Source: MAG-120531 sp038125995
Lineage (GTDB): Bacteria > Bacteroidota > Bacteroidia > Flavobacteriales > Flavobacteriaceae
Direction: 5' to 3'
NCBI GenBank assembly: GCA_038125995.1
Contig: JAYPEX010000010.1
Location: 1 to 64,000, forward strand
Length of the DNA: 64,000 nt
Each line of letters begins with the position of its first letter. Within the stretch, counting starts at the first letter, position 1. Positions 1 to 8,440 of the stretch are shown here, one piece after another. Below the pieces are notes generated by a model, which saw only the letters and a program-made list of their open reading frames with translations, was not told the origin of the DNA and made no database searches. The position numbers and the translations under genes are program-made.

Positions 1-21
1 ACTTGTGTTGCAAAGCGGGTG

Positions 22-54
22 CAAATATAGAACTGTTTTTTCGTTCCCACCAAA
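22..54 (-). promoter_or_regulatory. Leftward promoter for a gene beyond the window edge
   Basis: On the minus strand a TTTG box (complement of 51-54) lies 21 nt upstream of TATATTTG (complement of 22-29), matching the Bacteroidota -33/-7 consensus. A and T tracts at 55-80 lie upstream of it. It fires out of the window; the transcribed gene or RNA is not visible here. Confidence 0.55.
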
Positions 55-165
55 CTTTTTTTAAAAAATTTTAATCTTTTTTTTTGACACCATCCAAAAA
101 CAGTAAAAGACGTTTAAACCCTTTGTAAAAAATGGGATATTAAATTTAATACAATTCAATATTTC

Positions 166-846
166 TCACAACTTTTTATCGGAATTTTTAGAATCGTCCC
201 ATTTGTTGTGCAATTTAGCAAAATCATAATTTAAAGCAGATTTTTGATATTCTAGCACATCATCCATAAATGCACGTTGTAAAATGTCTTCAATAAGGTA
301 ATCTTCGTTGATTATATCGGGATGAAATTCTTCCCTCATATTCAAATCAAACATTCTTGCGGTTGTAGAATACCAAAAAGCCCTCCATCCAGACCTGAGT
401 TCTTTAACTAAGTCATAAGTAGATTTACCTGTTTGTCTGTAAACGAGTTTGATCAGAATCTGCCCTTCCTTACGAGTAAGTTTCTTTAATTCATCAGAAA
501 ACTCCCCTTCAATATAATGATGCATTTCTTTGAGATACCTTTTCTGATGGCGTTTCTTTTTAATATCTGCGATACTATCATTTAATTCTGATAACTTTTC
601 AGCTGCTAGCTTAGCATATGGGTAGACCTTTACAGTTCTCTTCTTCAATAACAAGTAGCGATAGATCTCATTGGAGTTTTGAAACTTTAGAGGAGCAAAT
701 ACATAAACTTCATTTAAAGGAATCGAAGATCTAAAGTTCTTCTCCCCCTCAAATTTAACATAATTAACATCTGTGCTATCTACTTGCCCTAAAGCAATCC
801 AACTACACAAAAACAATAGTATGATATGAAAAAAGTTATGATTCAT
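166..846 (-). CDS. DUF4294 family protein, exported
   Basis: 226-residue protein with an N-terminal hydrophobic signal peptide (about residues 1-20, ending in ALGQ) followed by a charged, helical body rich in Lys/Glu. The central motif region (YPYAKLAAEKL, then a Lys/Arg-rich helix, then GEFSDELKKLT) matches what I recall of the DUF4294 family, which is restricted to Bacteroidota and has no assigned function. The start ATG at 846 is preceded by a TACTTTTG -7 box at 858-865, giving a very short leader. It is divergent from the M42 peptidase gene. Presumably periplasmic or envelope-associated; no enzymatic motif is visible. Confidence 0.75.
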   Translation of the reverse strand: MNHNFFHIILLFLCSWIALGQVDSTDVNYVKFEGEKNFRSSIPLNEVYVFAPLKFQNSNEIYRYLLLKKRTVKVYPYAKLAAEKLSELNDSIADIKKKRHQKRYLKEMHHYIEGEFSDELKKLTRKEGQILIKLVYRQTGKSTYDLVKELRSGWRAFWYSTTARMFDLNMREEFHPDIINEDYLIEDILQRAFMDDVLEYQKSALNYDFAKLHNKWDDSKNSDKKL

Positions 847-857
847 GTGTTCTTAAA

Positions 858-865
858 CAAAAGTA
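858..865 (-). promoter_or_regulatory. Putative -7 box of the DUF4294 gene
   Basis: TACTTTTG on the minus strand, 11 nt before the ATG at 846, fits TAnnTTTG. No clear TTG box lies at the expected upstream distance, so the call is tentative. Confidence 0.35.
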
Positions 866-909
866 GTTATTAAGAGGAAACTATATTATTAAATAAAAGT
901 GAAAGTTTG

Positions 910-917
910 TATGTTTG
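910..917 (+). promoter_or_regulatory. Putative -7 box of the M42 peptidase gene
   Basis: TATGTTTG fits TAnnTTTG and lies 25 nt before the ATG at 943. The -33 box is not evident. Confidence 0.35.
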
Positions 918-942
918 TTTAAGACATTAATTGAATCGATTT

Positions 943-2034
943 ATGAAGAACAAAGAAGTATTAAACGAGAAGTCCATGGCCTTTTTTGAAAAGTATTTAA
1001 ACAATGCTGCTCCGACGGGATACGAATGGGAAGGACAAAAAATATGGATGCAATATCTAAAACCTTATGTAGATGAATTTATTACCGACAATTACGGTAC
1101 TGCCGTAGGAGTCATCAATCCAGATGCTCCTTATAAAGTAGTTATCGAAGGGCATGCTGATGAAATCTCATGGTATGTAAATTACATCACTGATGACGGT
1201 CTTATTTACGTTATACGTAACGGAGGAAGTGATCATCAGATTGCCCCTTCTAAATGGGTGAATATCCATACAGATAATGGTATTGTAAAAGGTGTGTTTG
1301 GATGGCCTGCAATTCACACCAGAAAAGATAAGAGTAAAGAAAATAAACCCGAGCTCGACACCATCTTTATCGATATTGGAGCAAAAGACAAAAAAGAAGT
1401 GGATGAGATGGGAGTTCATGTAGGTTGTGTAATCACCTATCCAGATACTTTTCAAATTCTCAACAATGACAAAATCGTTTGTAGAGCAATCGACAACAGA
1501 GCTGGTGGATTTATGATTGCTGAAGTTGCAAGGCTTTTAAAAGAAAACAACGTACAACTTCCATTTGGATTGTATATCACCAATTCCGTTCAGGAAGAAA
1601 TAGGTTTAAGAGGTGCTGAAATGATTACCCATACGATTAAACCTAACGTTGCGATTGTAACTGATGTGTGTCACGATACCACAACCCCAATGATTGAGCA
1701 AAAAACGGAGGGTTATACTAAAATGGGTGAAGGTCCAGTAATTTCTTACGCGCCTGCAGTTCAGAATAAACTTAGAAAAAAAATCATCGATGCAGCAAAT
1801 GCAAACAACATTCCGTTCCAACGTCATGCGTCATCGAGATCGACAGGCACTGACACCGATGCTTTTGCTTACAGCAATGGAGGTGTTCCGTCTGCATTAA
1901 TTTCACTTCCACTTCGCTATATGCACACCACTGTTGAAATGGTTCATAAAAGCGATGTTGAAAATGTAATTCGATTGATTTATCAAACGCTTCTAACTAT
2001 TGAAGAAGGAGAAAGTTTTAACTACTTCGCATAA
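943..2034 (+). CDS. M42 family metallopeptidase (glutamyl aminopeptidase/endoglucanase-type)
   Basis: 363-residue cytosolic di-metal aminopeptidase of the M42 (TET-like) family, which trims N-terminal residues from peptides. Metal and catalytic residues are in the family order: H71 and D73 in GHAD, D184 in AIDNRAGG, the E218-E219 pair in VQEEIGLRGA, D241 in TDVCHD, and a histidine near 326 in YMHTTVEMVH. The start was set at ATG 943; an in-frame TTG at 931 would add four residues but has no support. The Nudix gene follows after 4 nt, so the two are probably co-transcribed. Length is normal for the family. Confidence 0.92.
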   Translation: MKNKEVLNEKSMAFFEKYLNNAAPTGYEWEGQKIWMQYLKPYVDEFITDNYGTAVGVINPDAPYKVVIEGHADEISWYVNYITDDGLIYVIRNGGSDHQIAPSKWVNIHTDNGIVKGVFGWPAIHTRKDKSKENKPELDTIFIDIGAKDKKEVDEMGVHVGCVITYPDTFQILNNDKIVCRAIDNRAGGFMIAEVARLLKENNVQLPFGLYITNSVQEEIGLRGAEMITHTIKPNVAIVTDVCHDTTTPMIEQKTEGYTKMGEGPVISYAPAVQNKLRKKIIDAANANNIPFQRHASSRSTGTDTDAFAYSNGGVPSALISLPLRYMHTTVEMVHKSDVENVIRLIYQTLLTIEEGESFNYFA

Positions 2035-2038
2035 TACA

Positions 2039-2581
2039 ATGGTTTTCTATGAAATCATAGAAGCCTATAATTCCAAAGGAATGGGTCTGAAAAGACCCAT
2101 TCTTAAACACGTTGCCCACAAAAAGGGCATTCCGCATTCCACTGTTCACATCTGGATCGTAGCTCAAGAAGGAATTATCCTACAACAACGCTCTAAAAAC
2201 AAAGACACCTACCCCCTTTTTTGGGATGTGTCTGTAGCAGGACATATCGATTTCAACGAAACTCCAAAAGTAGCAGCTCAACGAGAAGCCAAAGAAGAGT
2301 TGGGGATTGAACTTAAAATTGACCTATTAATTGAATTAGGAACATTTTACGAAGTACATTACCATCCTAAGAGTTGTATTATGGATCGTGAATTTAAAAC
2401 AGTTTATTATTACAATTACCATGGTTCCATTAAGGATTTGAATCTTCAAAAAGAGGAAGTAAAAGCAATTCAAACCGTTGAACTTAATGATTTAATTAAA
2501 TCCATAAAATTCAACAATCCTTATAAAATGGTTAAACACAAGAAGGAATACTTCGAACTTTTGATATCACAGCTCTCTTGA
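2039..2581 (+). CDS. Nudix hydrolase
   Basis: 180 residues, cytosolic. The complete Nudix box lies at residues 68-90 (G, five residues, E, seven residues, REAKEELGI), so the metal-dependent pyrophosphohydrolase site is intact. The substrate cannot be read from the sequence; the layout (Nudix box preceded by HSTVHIWI and QQRSKNKDTYP) is like the isopentenyl-diphosphate-isomerase-like/YfcD branch of Nudix proteins. The ATG at 2039 was chosen: a longer version from 2000 would overlap the end of the M42 gene by 35 nt. Likely operon partner of the M42 peptidase. Confidence 0.88.
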   Translation: MVFYEIIEAYNSKGMGLKRPILKHVAHKKGIPHSTVHIWIVAQEGIILQQRSKNKDTYPLFWDVSVAGHIDFNETPKVAAQREAKEELGIELKIDLLIELGTFYEVHYHPKSCIMDREFKTVYYYNYHGSIKDLNLQKEEVKAIQTVELNDLIKSIKFNNPYKMVKHKKEYFELLISQLS

Positions 2582-2686
2582 AAATCGTAAAATTTTATCA
2601 TATAAAGGAGTTAGAAAATAGAATAGACGTATCTTTATTGACTTAAAATGTGACTATTAACTTTAAAAGTATAAACTATATATATT

Positions 2687-4378
2687 ATGAGAAGTGATGA
2701 AGTAAAAAAAGGACACCAAAGAGCACCGCACAGATCGCTGTTTAGAGCAACTGGACTTGTAGATGAGGATTTTGAAAAACCTTTCATCGGTGTTGCCAAC
2801 TCCTTTATTGAGATTATTCCTGGACACTTTTTCCTAAATAGAGTTTCAAAAATCATCAAAGAAGAAATCAAATCCAATGGATGTGTTCCTTTTGAATTCA
2901 ACACTATTGGTGTTGATGATGGTATCGCCATGGGACACGATGGTATGCTCTTCTCACTACCTTCTAGAGAAATCATTGCAAACTCAATAGAAACTGTTAT
3001 GAATGCTCATAAATTAGATGCAATGATCGCAATTCCTAATTGCGATAAGATTGTACCTGGAATGATAATGGGAGCACTAAGAGTAGATGTCCCTACAGTA
3101 TTTGTAAGCGGCGGACCTATGAAAAAAGGTCATACTAAAGATGGTGTACCCATCGATTTAGCAACTGCTTTTGAGGCTGTTGGAAAATTTGAGTCAGGTG
3201 AAATGACTGAGGAAGAACTTTACGACATCGAATGCAACGCTTGTCCAAGTGGCGGAAGTTGCTCTGGTATGTTTACAGCCAATTCAATGAATACACTAAT
3301 GGAAGCTATGGGTATTGCGCTTCCAGGTAATGGTACTATTGTAGCTCTAACTAAAGAACGAGAAGAGCTTTACAGACAGGCTGCAAGAAGAATTTGTGAA
3401 ATTGCAAAAGACAAAGCCCAAATAGAAAAATTCAAATTCAGAAATATCTTAAATGAAAATGCGGTAAGAAACGCATTTGCTGTAGACATGGCTATGGGTG
3501 GAAGTTCTAATACGGTTCTTCATATGCTTGCCATAGCTAAAGAAGCTGATGTCAACTTTAATTTAGAAGACATTAATAGCATTTCAAAAAGAGTATCTCA
3601 TATTGCAAAAATTTCACCAAGTTTATCTACCGTTCATATGGAAGACATCAACAGAGCTGGTGGGGTTAACGCAGTAATGAAAGAAATTACCAAAAGAGGA
3701 AACGATATCCTTATCGATAATCTAACCATTACTGGTGAATCAGTTCTTGAAAAGATAGCTGATGCTGAAATCAAAGACACTAATATTATCCACACTATAG
3801 ACAATCCCTATTCTGAGGTTGGTGGTTTGGCAATTCTATATGGTAATTTAGCTGAAGAAGGTGCTGTAATTAAAACAGCTGGTATTACAGGTGACAGAGT
3901 ATTCACAGGAAAAGCCGTTTGTTTTGATGGACAACCACAGGCTATCGAAGGAATTATTGGCGGAAAAGTTAAAGCTGGTGATGTAGTAGTGATTCGCTAC
4001 GAAGGTCCAAAAGGAGGTCCTGGAATGCAAGAAATGCTCGCTCCAACTTCTCTTATTATGGGAATGGGATTAGGTGATAAGGTTGCCTTAATAACCGATG
4101 GTCGTTTTAGTGGTGCTACTCGTGGTGCTAGTATTGGTCACGTAAGTCCTGAAGCTGCAGAAGGTGGAATGATTGGATTATTAAAAGACGGGGATGAGAT
4201 TCACATCGATGTAGATCAATACATTTTATCAGTAAACTTAAGTGATGAAGAAATCGCTAAGAGAAAAGCTGAATTCAAACCGATTAAAAAAGAAATTACC
4301 TCAAGATGGTTACAACAATACAGAGCTTTAGTTACTAATGCTAGTAATGGAGCTGTTTTAAAGACAGATTTATTCTAG
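2687..4378 (+). CDS. ilvD: Dihydroxy-acid dehydratase
   Basis: 563-residue Fe-S dehydratase catalysing the fourth step of valine/isoleucine (and pantothenate precursor) synthesis. Cluster-region motifs are IPNCDK (C119) and ACPSGGSCSG (C186, C192), with the C-terminal GPKGGPGMQEML and LITDGRFSG blocks. The first motif reads IIPGH where the [2Fe-2S] type has a PCN cysteine, as in E. coli-like and Campylobacterota-like enzymes. The N-terminus (MRSDEVKKGHQRAPHRSL) also fits Campylobacterota/Clostridia proteins, whereas flavobacterial IlvD as I recall it is the NTCN/ACPGAGACGG type. It stands alone, without ilvB, ilvN or ilvC, and has its own terminator. Possible horizontal acquisition. Confidence 0.95.
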   Translation: MRSDEVKKGHQRAPHRSLFRATGLVDEDFEKPFIGVANSFIEIIPGHFFLNRVSKIIKEEIKSNGCVPFEFNTIGVDDGIAMGHDGMLFSLPSREIIANSIETVMNAHKLDAMIAIPNCDKIVPGMIMGALRVDVPTVFVSGGPMKKGHTKDGVPIDLATAFEAVGKFESGEMTEEELYDIECNACPSGGSCSGMFTANSMNTLMEAMGIALPGNGTIVALTKEREELYRQAARRICEIAKDKAQIEKFKFRNILNENAVRNAFAVDMAMGGSSNTVLHMLAIAKEADVNFNLEDINSISKRVSHIAKISPSLSTVHMEDINRAGGVNAVMKEITKRGNDILIDNLTITGESVLEKIADAEIKDTNIIHTIDNPYSEVGGLAILYGNLAEEGAVIKTAGITGDRVFTGKAVCFDGQPQAIEGIIGGKVKAGDVVVIRYEGPKGGPGMQEMLAPTSLIMGMGLGDKVALITDGRFSGATRGASIGHVSPEAAEGGMIGLLKDGDEIHIDVDQYILSVNLSDEEIAKRKAEFKPIKKEITSRWLQQYRALVTNASNGAVLKTDLF

Positions 4379-4397
4379 TAACAACAACTAAACAACT

Positions 4398-4433
4398 AAA
4401 AAAGCGATAATCCTAAAGGTTATCGCTTTTTTT
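4398..4433. terminator. Bidirectional intrinsic terminator between ilvD and hisS
   Basis: Perfect stem GCGATAA/TTATCGC with loop TCCTAAAGG, flanked by six A on the left and seven T on the right, so it can end both ilvD (plus) and hisS (minus) transcripts. Confidence 0.85.
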
Positions 4434-4454
4434 ATGTATTTATAAAAGTGGTCC

Positions 4455-5825
4455 TTATTTTAAAAATTGAACGAACTCATTTTGACTCACCGTCTGTTGA
4501 TCTCCACTTTCCATATTCTTCACCACAACAGTCTGGTCATTTAATTCTTGTTCTCCAAGAAGCACCACAAATGGATAGTTTCTGTTGTTCGCGTATTTCA
4601 TCTGCTTCTGCATTTTTGCAGAAGATGGATAGAGTTCAGCACTAATACCTTCAGCTCTTAATTGCTGAATGAGCTTGATACAGTTCTGAGCTTCTTGATC
4701 GCCAAAGTTAACAAAGAACACTTTTGGTGCACTTGCGATAGTTGCTGGAAACAAATCCAATTCTTCCAACACTAAATAGATACGATCCAATCCAAATGAT
4801 ATCCCCACACCGCCAACATTTTTCAAACCAAAAATACTGGTAAGATCATCGTAACGACCTCCTCCTCCAATTGATCCCATTTGAACTCCCTCTGGTGCTC
4901 CAACTTCAATTATGGCGCCAGTGTAATAATTAAGACCTCTTGCAAGAGTTACTTCTATTTGAATAGAAGCAGTCCTTAATGGAGTATTTTCAAGACTTTG
5001 AAGAATAAATTCTAATTCATTTACACCCTCAGTTCCAACGGTTGAATTTTTTAAAAATTCTTTTAAGGACGCTAATTGTTCAAGAGAAGTTCCACTAATT
5101 GAAAATAGTGGATCAGCCATTAGAACTGCAGACTTAGAAATACCCTTAGAAAGCATTTCTTCTATGACCTTTTCTTTCCCAATTTTGTCAAGTTTGTCTA
5201 AGGCAACCGTGAAATCAATTAGAAATTCAGATGCTCCAATAACCTCTGCAATCCCACTTAAAATCTTTCTGTTGTTGAGCCTTATAGTGACGCCATTCAA
5301 TCCTAAATCAGAAAAAACAGCATCGTAAAGTTGTATTAATTCAACTTCTTGAAGTAATGAATTTGAACCTACTACATCAGCATCACACTGAAAAAATTCT
5401 CTAAATCTTCCTTTTTGAGGACGATCGGCTCTCCATACTGGTTGTATTTGATAACGCTTAAATGGAAAATCGATCTCATTTTGGTGTTGCACAACATAAC
5501 GAGCAAAAGGAACTGTAAGATCATAACGAAGCGCCTTTTCAGAAATACTAGAGGTGAGCATTTGAGAATCTTGTTCCTTTAAAGCTTCTTGATTCGCCTT
5601 TTTTAAGTAATCTCCAGAATTTAAGATTTTAAAAATCAATCGATCTCCTTCCTCACCGTACTTACCCATTAAGGTATCGTAATTTTCAAAAGAAGGTGTC
5701 TCGATGGGTGCAAAACCATACAGTTTAAACTGATTGCGAATCACATCTATGATATAATTTCTCCTGATCACTTCTGATGGAGTAAAATCTCTCGTTCCTT
5801 TAGGTAATGACGGTTTCTGTGCCAT
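4455..5825 (-). CDS. hisS: Histidyl-tRNA synthetase
   Basis: 456-residue class II aminoacyl-tRNA synthetase that charges tRNA-His. Visible landmarks: N-terminal KGTRDFTPSE, motif 2 region RADRPQKGRFREFFQCDAD, the histidine-specific GLNYYTGA block, motif 3 GISFGLDRIYL, and a C-terminal anticodon-binding domain from about residue 365. The start MAQKPSLPKGTRD is typical. It lies 30 nt downstream of the conserved 156-residue gene on the same strand and ends at the shared bidirectional terminator with ilvD. Confidence 0.97.
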   Translation of the reverse strand: MAQKPSLPKGTRDFTPSEVIRRNYIIDVIRNQFKLYGFAPIETPSFENYDTLMGKYGEEGDRLIFKILNSGDYLKKANQEALKEQDSQMLTSSISEKALRYDLTVPFARYVVQHQNEIDFPFKRYQIQPVWRADRPQKGRFREFFQCDADVVGSNSLLQEVELIQLYDAVFSDLGLNGVTIRLNNRKILSGIAEVIGASEFLIDFTVALDKLDKIGKEKVIEEMLSKGISKSAVLMADPLFSISGTSLEQLASLKEFLKNSTVGTEGVNELEFILQSLENTPLRTASIQIEVTLARGLNYYTGAIIEVGAPEGVQMGSIGGGGRYDDLTSIFGLKNVGGVGISFGLDRIYLVLEELDLFPATIASAPKVFFVNFGDQEAQNCIKLIQQLRAEGISAELYPSSAKMQKQMKYANNRNYPFVVLLGEQELNDQTVVVKNMESGDQQTVSQNEFVQFLK

Positions 5826-5855
5826 AATTATTATGCTCTTAAGCGTAAATATCGG

Positions 5856-6326
5856 TTAATTAATCATATTATCAAACCATTGAAACAACTCCCCTTTTGT
5901 TATACTTGCTCCTTGTTTGATCAGATTAAACAATTCTGTGTTCTTTTCTTCTTTATAAGCCTTTACAGCTGTTAAGTAATCGACAAAATCTCCTTGAAAA
6001 TTTTTCTTAAACCAATCAAATCCAACTTTAGTAGTTAAATCAATATCGGGATTCAAAACCTTAACTGAAATCAATCGAATTTCTTTTTCCTCCGCAGCAA
6101 ACAAATGCATTTGTCTTGCAGAAATATTTTCTAAATACACCACTTTAGAAAGCACACCTTCCCAGATAAGATCGCTGAATACATCGAGTTCCTGTTCGGC
6201 AACTTCTGGCTTGTTTTTTTTGATATCATCCCACTCTTTTGCTGTAATGGATTGAGTCGCTAAAAAATTGATAAATTCTTGATGGAGCTCTTCCAACTGT
6301 TCTTTAGTAAGTCTTTGATACTTCAT
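5856..6326 (-). CDS. Conserved Bacteroidota protein (DUF6495-like)
   Basis: 156 residues, no signal peptide or membrane segment, acidic and helical. I recall this length and composition (starting MKYQRLTKEQLEELHQEF) as the DUF6495 family of Bacteroidota, with no known function; the family name is from memory. It is separated from rplI by an intrinsic terminator and lies 30 nt upstream of hisS, so it is probably transcribed with hisS. No catalytic motif is visible. Confidence 0.7.
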   Translation of the reverse strand: MKYQRLTKEQLEELHQEFINFLATQSITAKEWDDIKKNKPEVAEQELDVFSDLIWEGVLSKVVYLENISARQMHLFAAEEKEIRLISVKVLNPDIDLTTKVGFDWFKKNFQGDFVDYLTAVKAYKEEKNTELFNLIKQGASITKGELFQWFDNMIN

Positions 6327-6332
6327 GATTGG

Positions 6333-6367
6333 GTATTAAAAAAGGCTATATGAGTTATATAGCCTTT
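6333..6367 (-). terminator. Intrinsic terminator of the rpsF-rpsR-rplI operon
   Basis: Stem AAAGGCTATAT (6341-6351) with ATATAGCCTTT (6357-6367), loop of five, followed on the minus strand by a T tract (complement of 6335-6343). Confidence 0.85.
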
Positions 6368-6389
6368 AATATTATAGTTAAAGTGTTAC

Positions 6390-6842
6390 TTATTTAGATT
6401 CAGCAACAACATTAAAAGCTATCTCTACATTTACTTCTCTGTGTAATCTCACTGTTGCAGTATACTGTCCTAAACGCTTAATGGTTCCACCAGCGATAGC
6501 GATATATTTCTTGTCAATTTCTTGACCTTCTTTAGCGAAAGCTTCAGCTAAATCAATAGTTCCAATAGAACCGAATAATTTATCACCCTCTCCAGTTTTA
6601 GCAGCAATTTTGATTTCAAGCCCCTTTAAAGCTTCAGCAATTTTGTTCGCTTCATCAATAATTTTAGCCTCTTTGTGAGCGCGCTGTCTAAGGTTCTCAG
6701 CTAATACTTTTTTTGCAGATGGAGTCGCCATTAAAGCTAATCCTTGAGGAATAAGGTAGTTTCTACCGTAACCGTTCTTAACGGTAACAATATCATCCTT
6801 AAAACCTAAATCTTGTACGTCTTGTTTTAATATAAGTTCCAT
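6390..6842 (-). CDS. rplI: Ribosomal protein bL9
   Basis: 150 residues, with the bL9 N-terminal domain (MELILKQDVQDLGFKDDIVTVKNGYGRNYL), long connecting helix (about residues 40-75) and C-terminal domain. It is a component of the 50S subunit. Last gene of the rpsF-rpsR-rplI operon, 14 nt after rpsR, followed by an intrinsic terminator. Confidence 0.98.
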   Translation of the reverse strand: MELILKQDVQDLGFKDDIVTVKNGYGRNYLIPQGLALMATPSAKKVLAENLRQRAHKEAKIIDEANKIAEALKGLEIKIAAKTGEGDKLFGSIGTIDLAEAFAKEGQEIDKKYIAIAGGTIKRLGQYTATVRLHREVNVEIAFNVVAESK

Positions 6843-6856
6843 GATTCCTTCTCCTT

Positions 6857-7153
6857 TTATTTTAATAAATCTCCAACATAAGGCATAAGAGCAATGTGAC
6901 GAGCTCTTTTTACAGCAGTAGCAACCTTTCTTTGATATTTTAACGAAGTTCCTGTTAAACGTCTTGGTAATAATTTACCTTGCTCGTTTACTAACTTCAT
7001 TAAGAAATCAGGATCTTTGTAGTCTACATATTTAATACCAGATTTTTTAAATCTACAGTATTTTTTTTGAGTTGAGGTTTCAATATTTAACGGAGTTAAA
7101 TATCTGATTTCACCACCTTTATCTCCTTTGGCTTGTTGTTCAATCTGTGACAT
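6857..7153 (-). CDS. rpsR: Ribosomal protein bS18
   Basis: 98 residues, longer than the 75 of E. coli because of an N-terminal extension (about residues 1-25, MSQIEQQAKGDKGGEIRYL) that is typical of Bacteroidota. The core motifs CRFKKSGIKYVDYKDPDFL and LPRRLTGTSLKYQRKV are intact. In Flavobacterium johnsoniae, published work found that bS18 with bS6 and bS21 sequesters the 16S anti-Shine-Dalgarno tail, which fits the lack of Shine-Dalgarno sequences in this window. Lies 4 nt after rpsF. Confidence 0.98.
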   Translation of the reverse strand: MSQIEQQAKGDKGGEIRYLTPLNIETSTQKKYCRFKKSGIKYVDYKDPDFLMKLVNEQGKLLPRRLTGTSLKYQRKVATAVKRARHIALMPYVGDLLK

Positions 7154-7157
7154 CTTC

Positions 7158-7496
7158 TTAAGCTTTAATGTTTAACTTTTCTCTTCTACGCTCAGCCCAA
7201 GCTACAGCGTGTTTGTCTAATTTAACAGTTAAGAAGCGCATCACACGCTCATCTCTGCGGAATTCTTGCTCATAAGAAGCAATGGCTTCACCTGGTACAG
7301 TGAATTCAAATAAGTGGTAAAAACCACTCTTCTTATTCTGAATTGGATAAGCTAATTTTTTTAGTCCCCAGTTTTCTTTGGCAACCATTTTAGCTCCATT
7401 CTTAATTAAGAAATCCTCAAATTTCTTAACTGTTTCCTCTATCTGACCTTCAGATAGAACGGGATTCAAAATGAAAACAGTTTCGTAATGATTCAT
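7158..7496 (-). CDS. rpsF: Ribosomal protein bS6
   Basis: 112 residues, 30S subunit protein and partner of bS18. The start MNHYETVFILNPVLSEGQ and the NWGLKKLAYPIQNKKSGFY block are diagnostic. First gene of the operon, transcribed from a strong promoter at 7522-7552. There is no ssb or priB gene between rpsF and rpsR, unlike the Firmicutes and gamma-proteobacterial arrangements. Confidence 0.98.
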   Translation of the reverse strand: MNHYETVFILNPVLSEGQIEETVKKFEDFLIKNGAKMVAKENWGLKKLAYPIQNKKSGFYHLFEFTVPGEAIASYEQEFRRDERVMRFLTVKLDKHAVAWAERRREKLNIKA

Positions 7497-7521
7497 AATT
7501 ATAATTTAAATTTTAAGAGTG

Positions 7522-7552
7522 CAAAAATAGTACTTATTTTCTATTTCACAAA
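7522..7552 (-). promoter_or_regulatory. Promoter of the rpsF operon
   Basis: Minus strand TTTG (complement of 7549-7552), 19-nt spacer, TATTTTTG (complement of 7522-7529). This is a near-ideal Bacteroidota housekeeping promoter, placed about 25 nt upstream of the rpsF ATG. Confidence 0.8.
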
Positions 7553-7743
7553 AGATTAGACTCAATATCTATCTACTTAGATCTCACTATCCTACCTACC
7601 CATTTGTTAAGTTGTGGGTAATCCTGCTATTTACACCTATAAAAAACTGCAAATTATATCATACTTATAGCTGTTTGTATCATTCTCCATTCACACATAA
7701 ATGAGACTGTCTAATTTTATGTTGAATTTTAAAATCAATAGTT

Positions 7744-8440
7744 ATGAAAAAGTTAAACTGTTTTATCGTCAACCAATCGTTAGATAAGAGAAACTCTTTA
7801 AAGGAACTCATTGATCAACATCCTAAATTGAATCTGATCTCATGTTTTAGAAATGCAATAGAGGCTGTAGAAGGGATTAACTGCAGAGAAGTTGATCTGG
7901 CTATCATCGCCATTGAAATGCCTATTCGCAATGGCTTTCAATTGATCGAGTCTCTTATAGACCAACCGCAAATTATCATTGCTTCTGAAAAATCGGATTA
8001 CGCCTTAAAAGCTTTTGAATCCAACGTGACTGATTACTTACTGGGAGCAATAGAAATCGATCGCTTTAATATGGCAATTGACAAGGCTCTTAAAATTCAT
8101 ACAAACAGCAATTCAATCGATGAAAACGAGCCCAGTATTTACATTAACTTTAATCAACGTAAAAAAAAGAATCAGAATTCGAGATATTAAATGGATCGAG
8201 GCCATGGGGGATTATTCAAAAATCATCACCGATCGACACGTATATACAGTTGGCAAAGGGCTTAAAAAGGTTATGGATATGATCAGCTCATCACAAATGC
8301 TGAGAATTCACAAATCATTTGTTGTGAATTTAGACAAAATCCAATCCTATAGCTCTTCATCTGTAGTAATTGAAAACATAAGCCTACCTATTAGTAGGGC
8401 TAACAAACAAGCTTTTATTGAAGCTTTACAGGCTAGCTAA
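7744..8440 (+). pseudogene. LytTR-type response regulator, degenerate receiver, frameshifted
   Basis: Two overlapping frames encode one regulator. Residues 1-148 (7744-8190) hold a receiver-like domain. The other frame, used from about 8162 to 8440, holds a LytTR DNA-binding domain (IRIRDIKWIEAMGDYSKI, then MLRIHKSFVVNL). The frames switch in a run of eight A at 8161-8168; seven A would give a continuous protein of about 230 residues. The receiver lacks the phosphorylation residues: the acidic pair is replaced by NQ (IVNQS), the acceptor Asp by Ala (IIAIEMP), and the Lys of DYLLKP by Gly (DYLLGA). No histidine kinase gene is adjacent. It may be a decaying gene, a homopolymer error, or a phosphorylation-independent regulator expressed through slippage. 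Confidence 0.75.

Noticed and set aside
7553..7743. Intergenic region before the LytTR gene as a possible small RNA
   Set aside because: No stable hairpin with T tract or convincing promoter on the plus strand was found; left unannotated.
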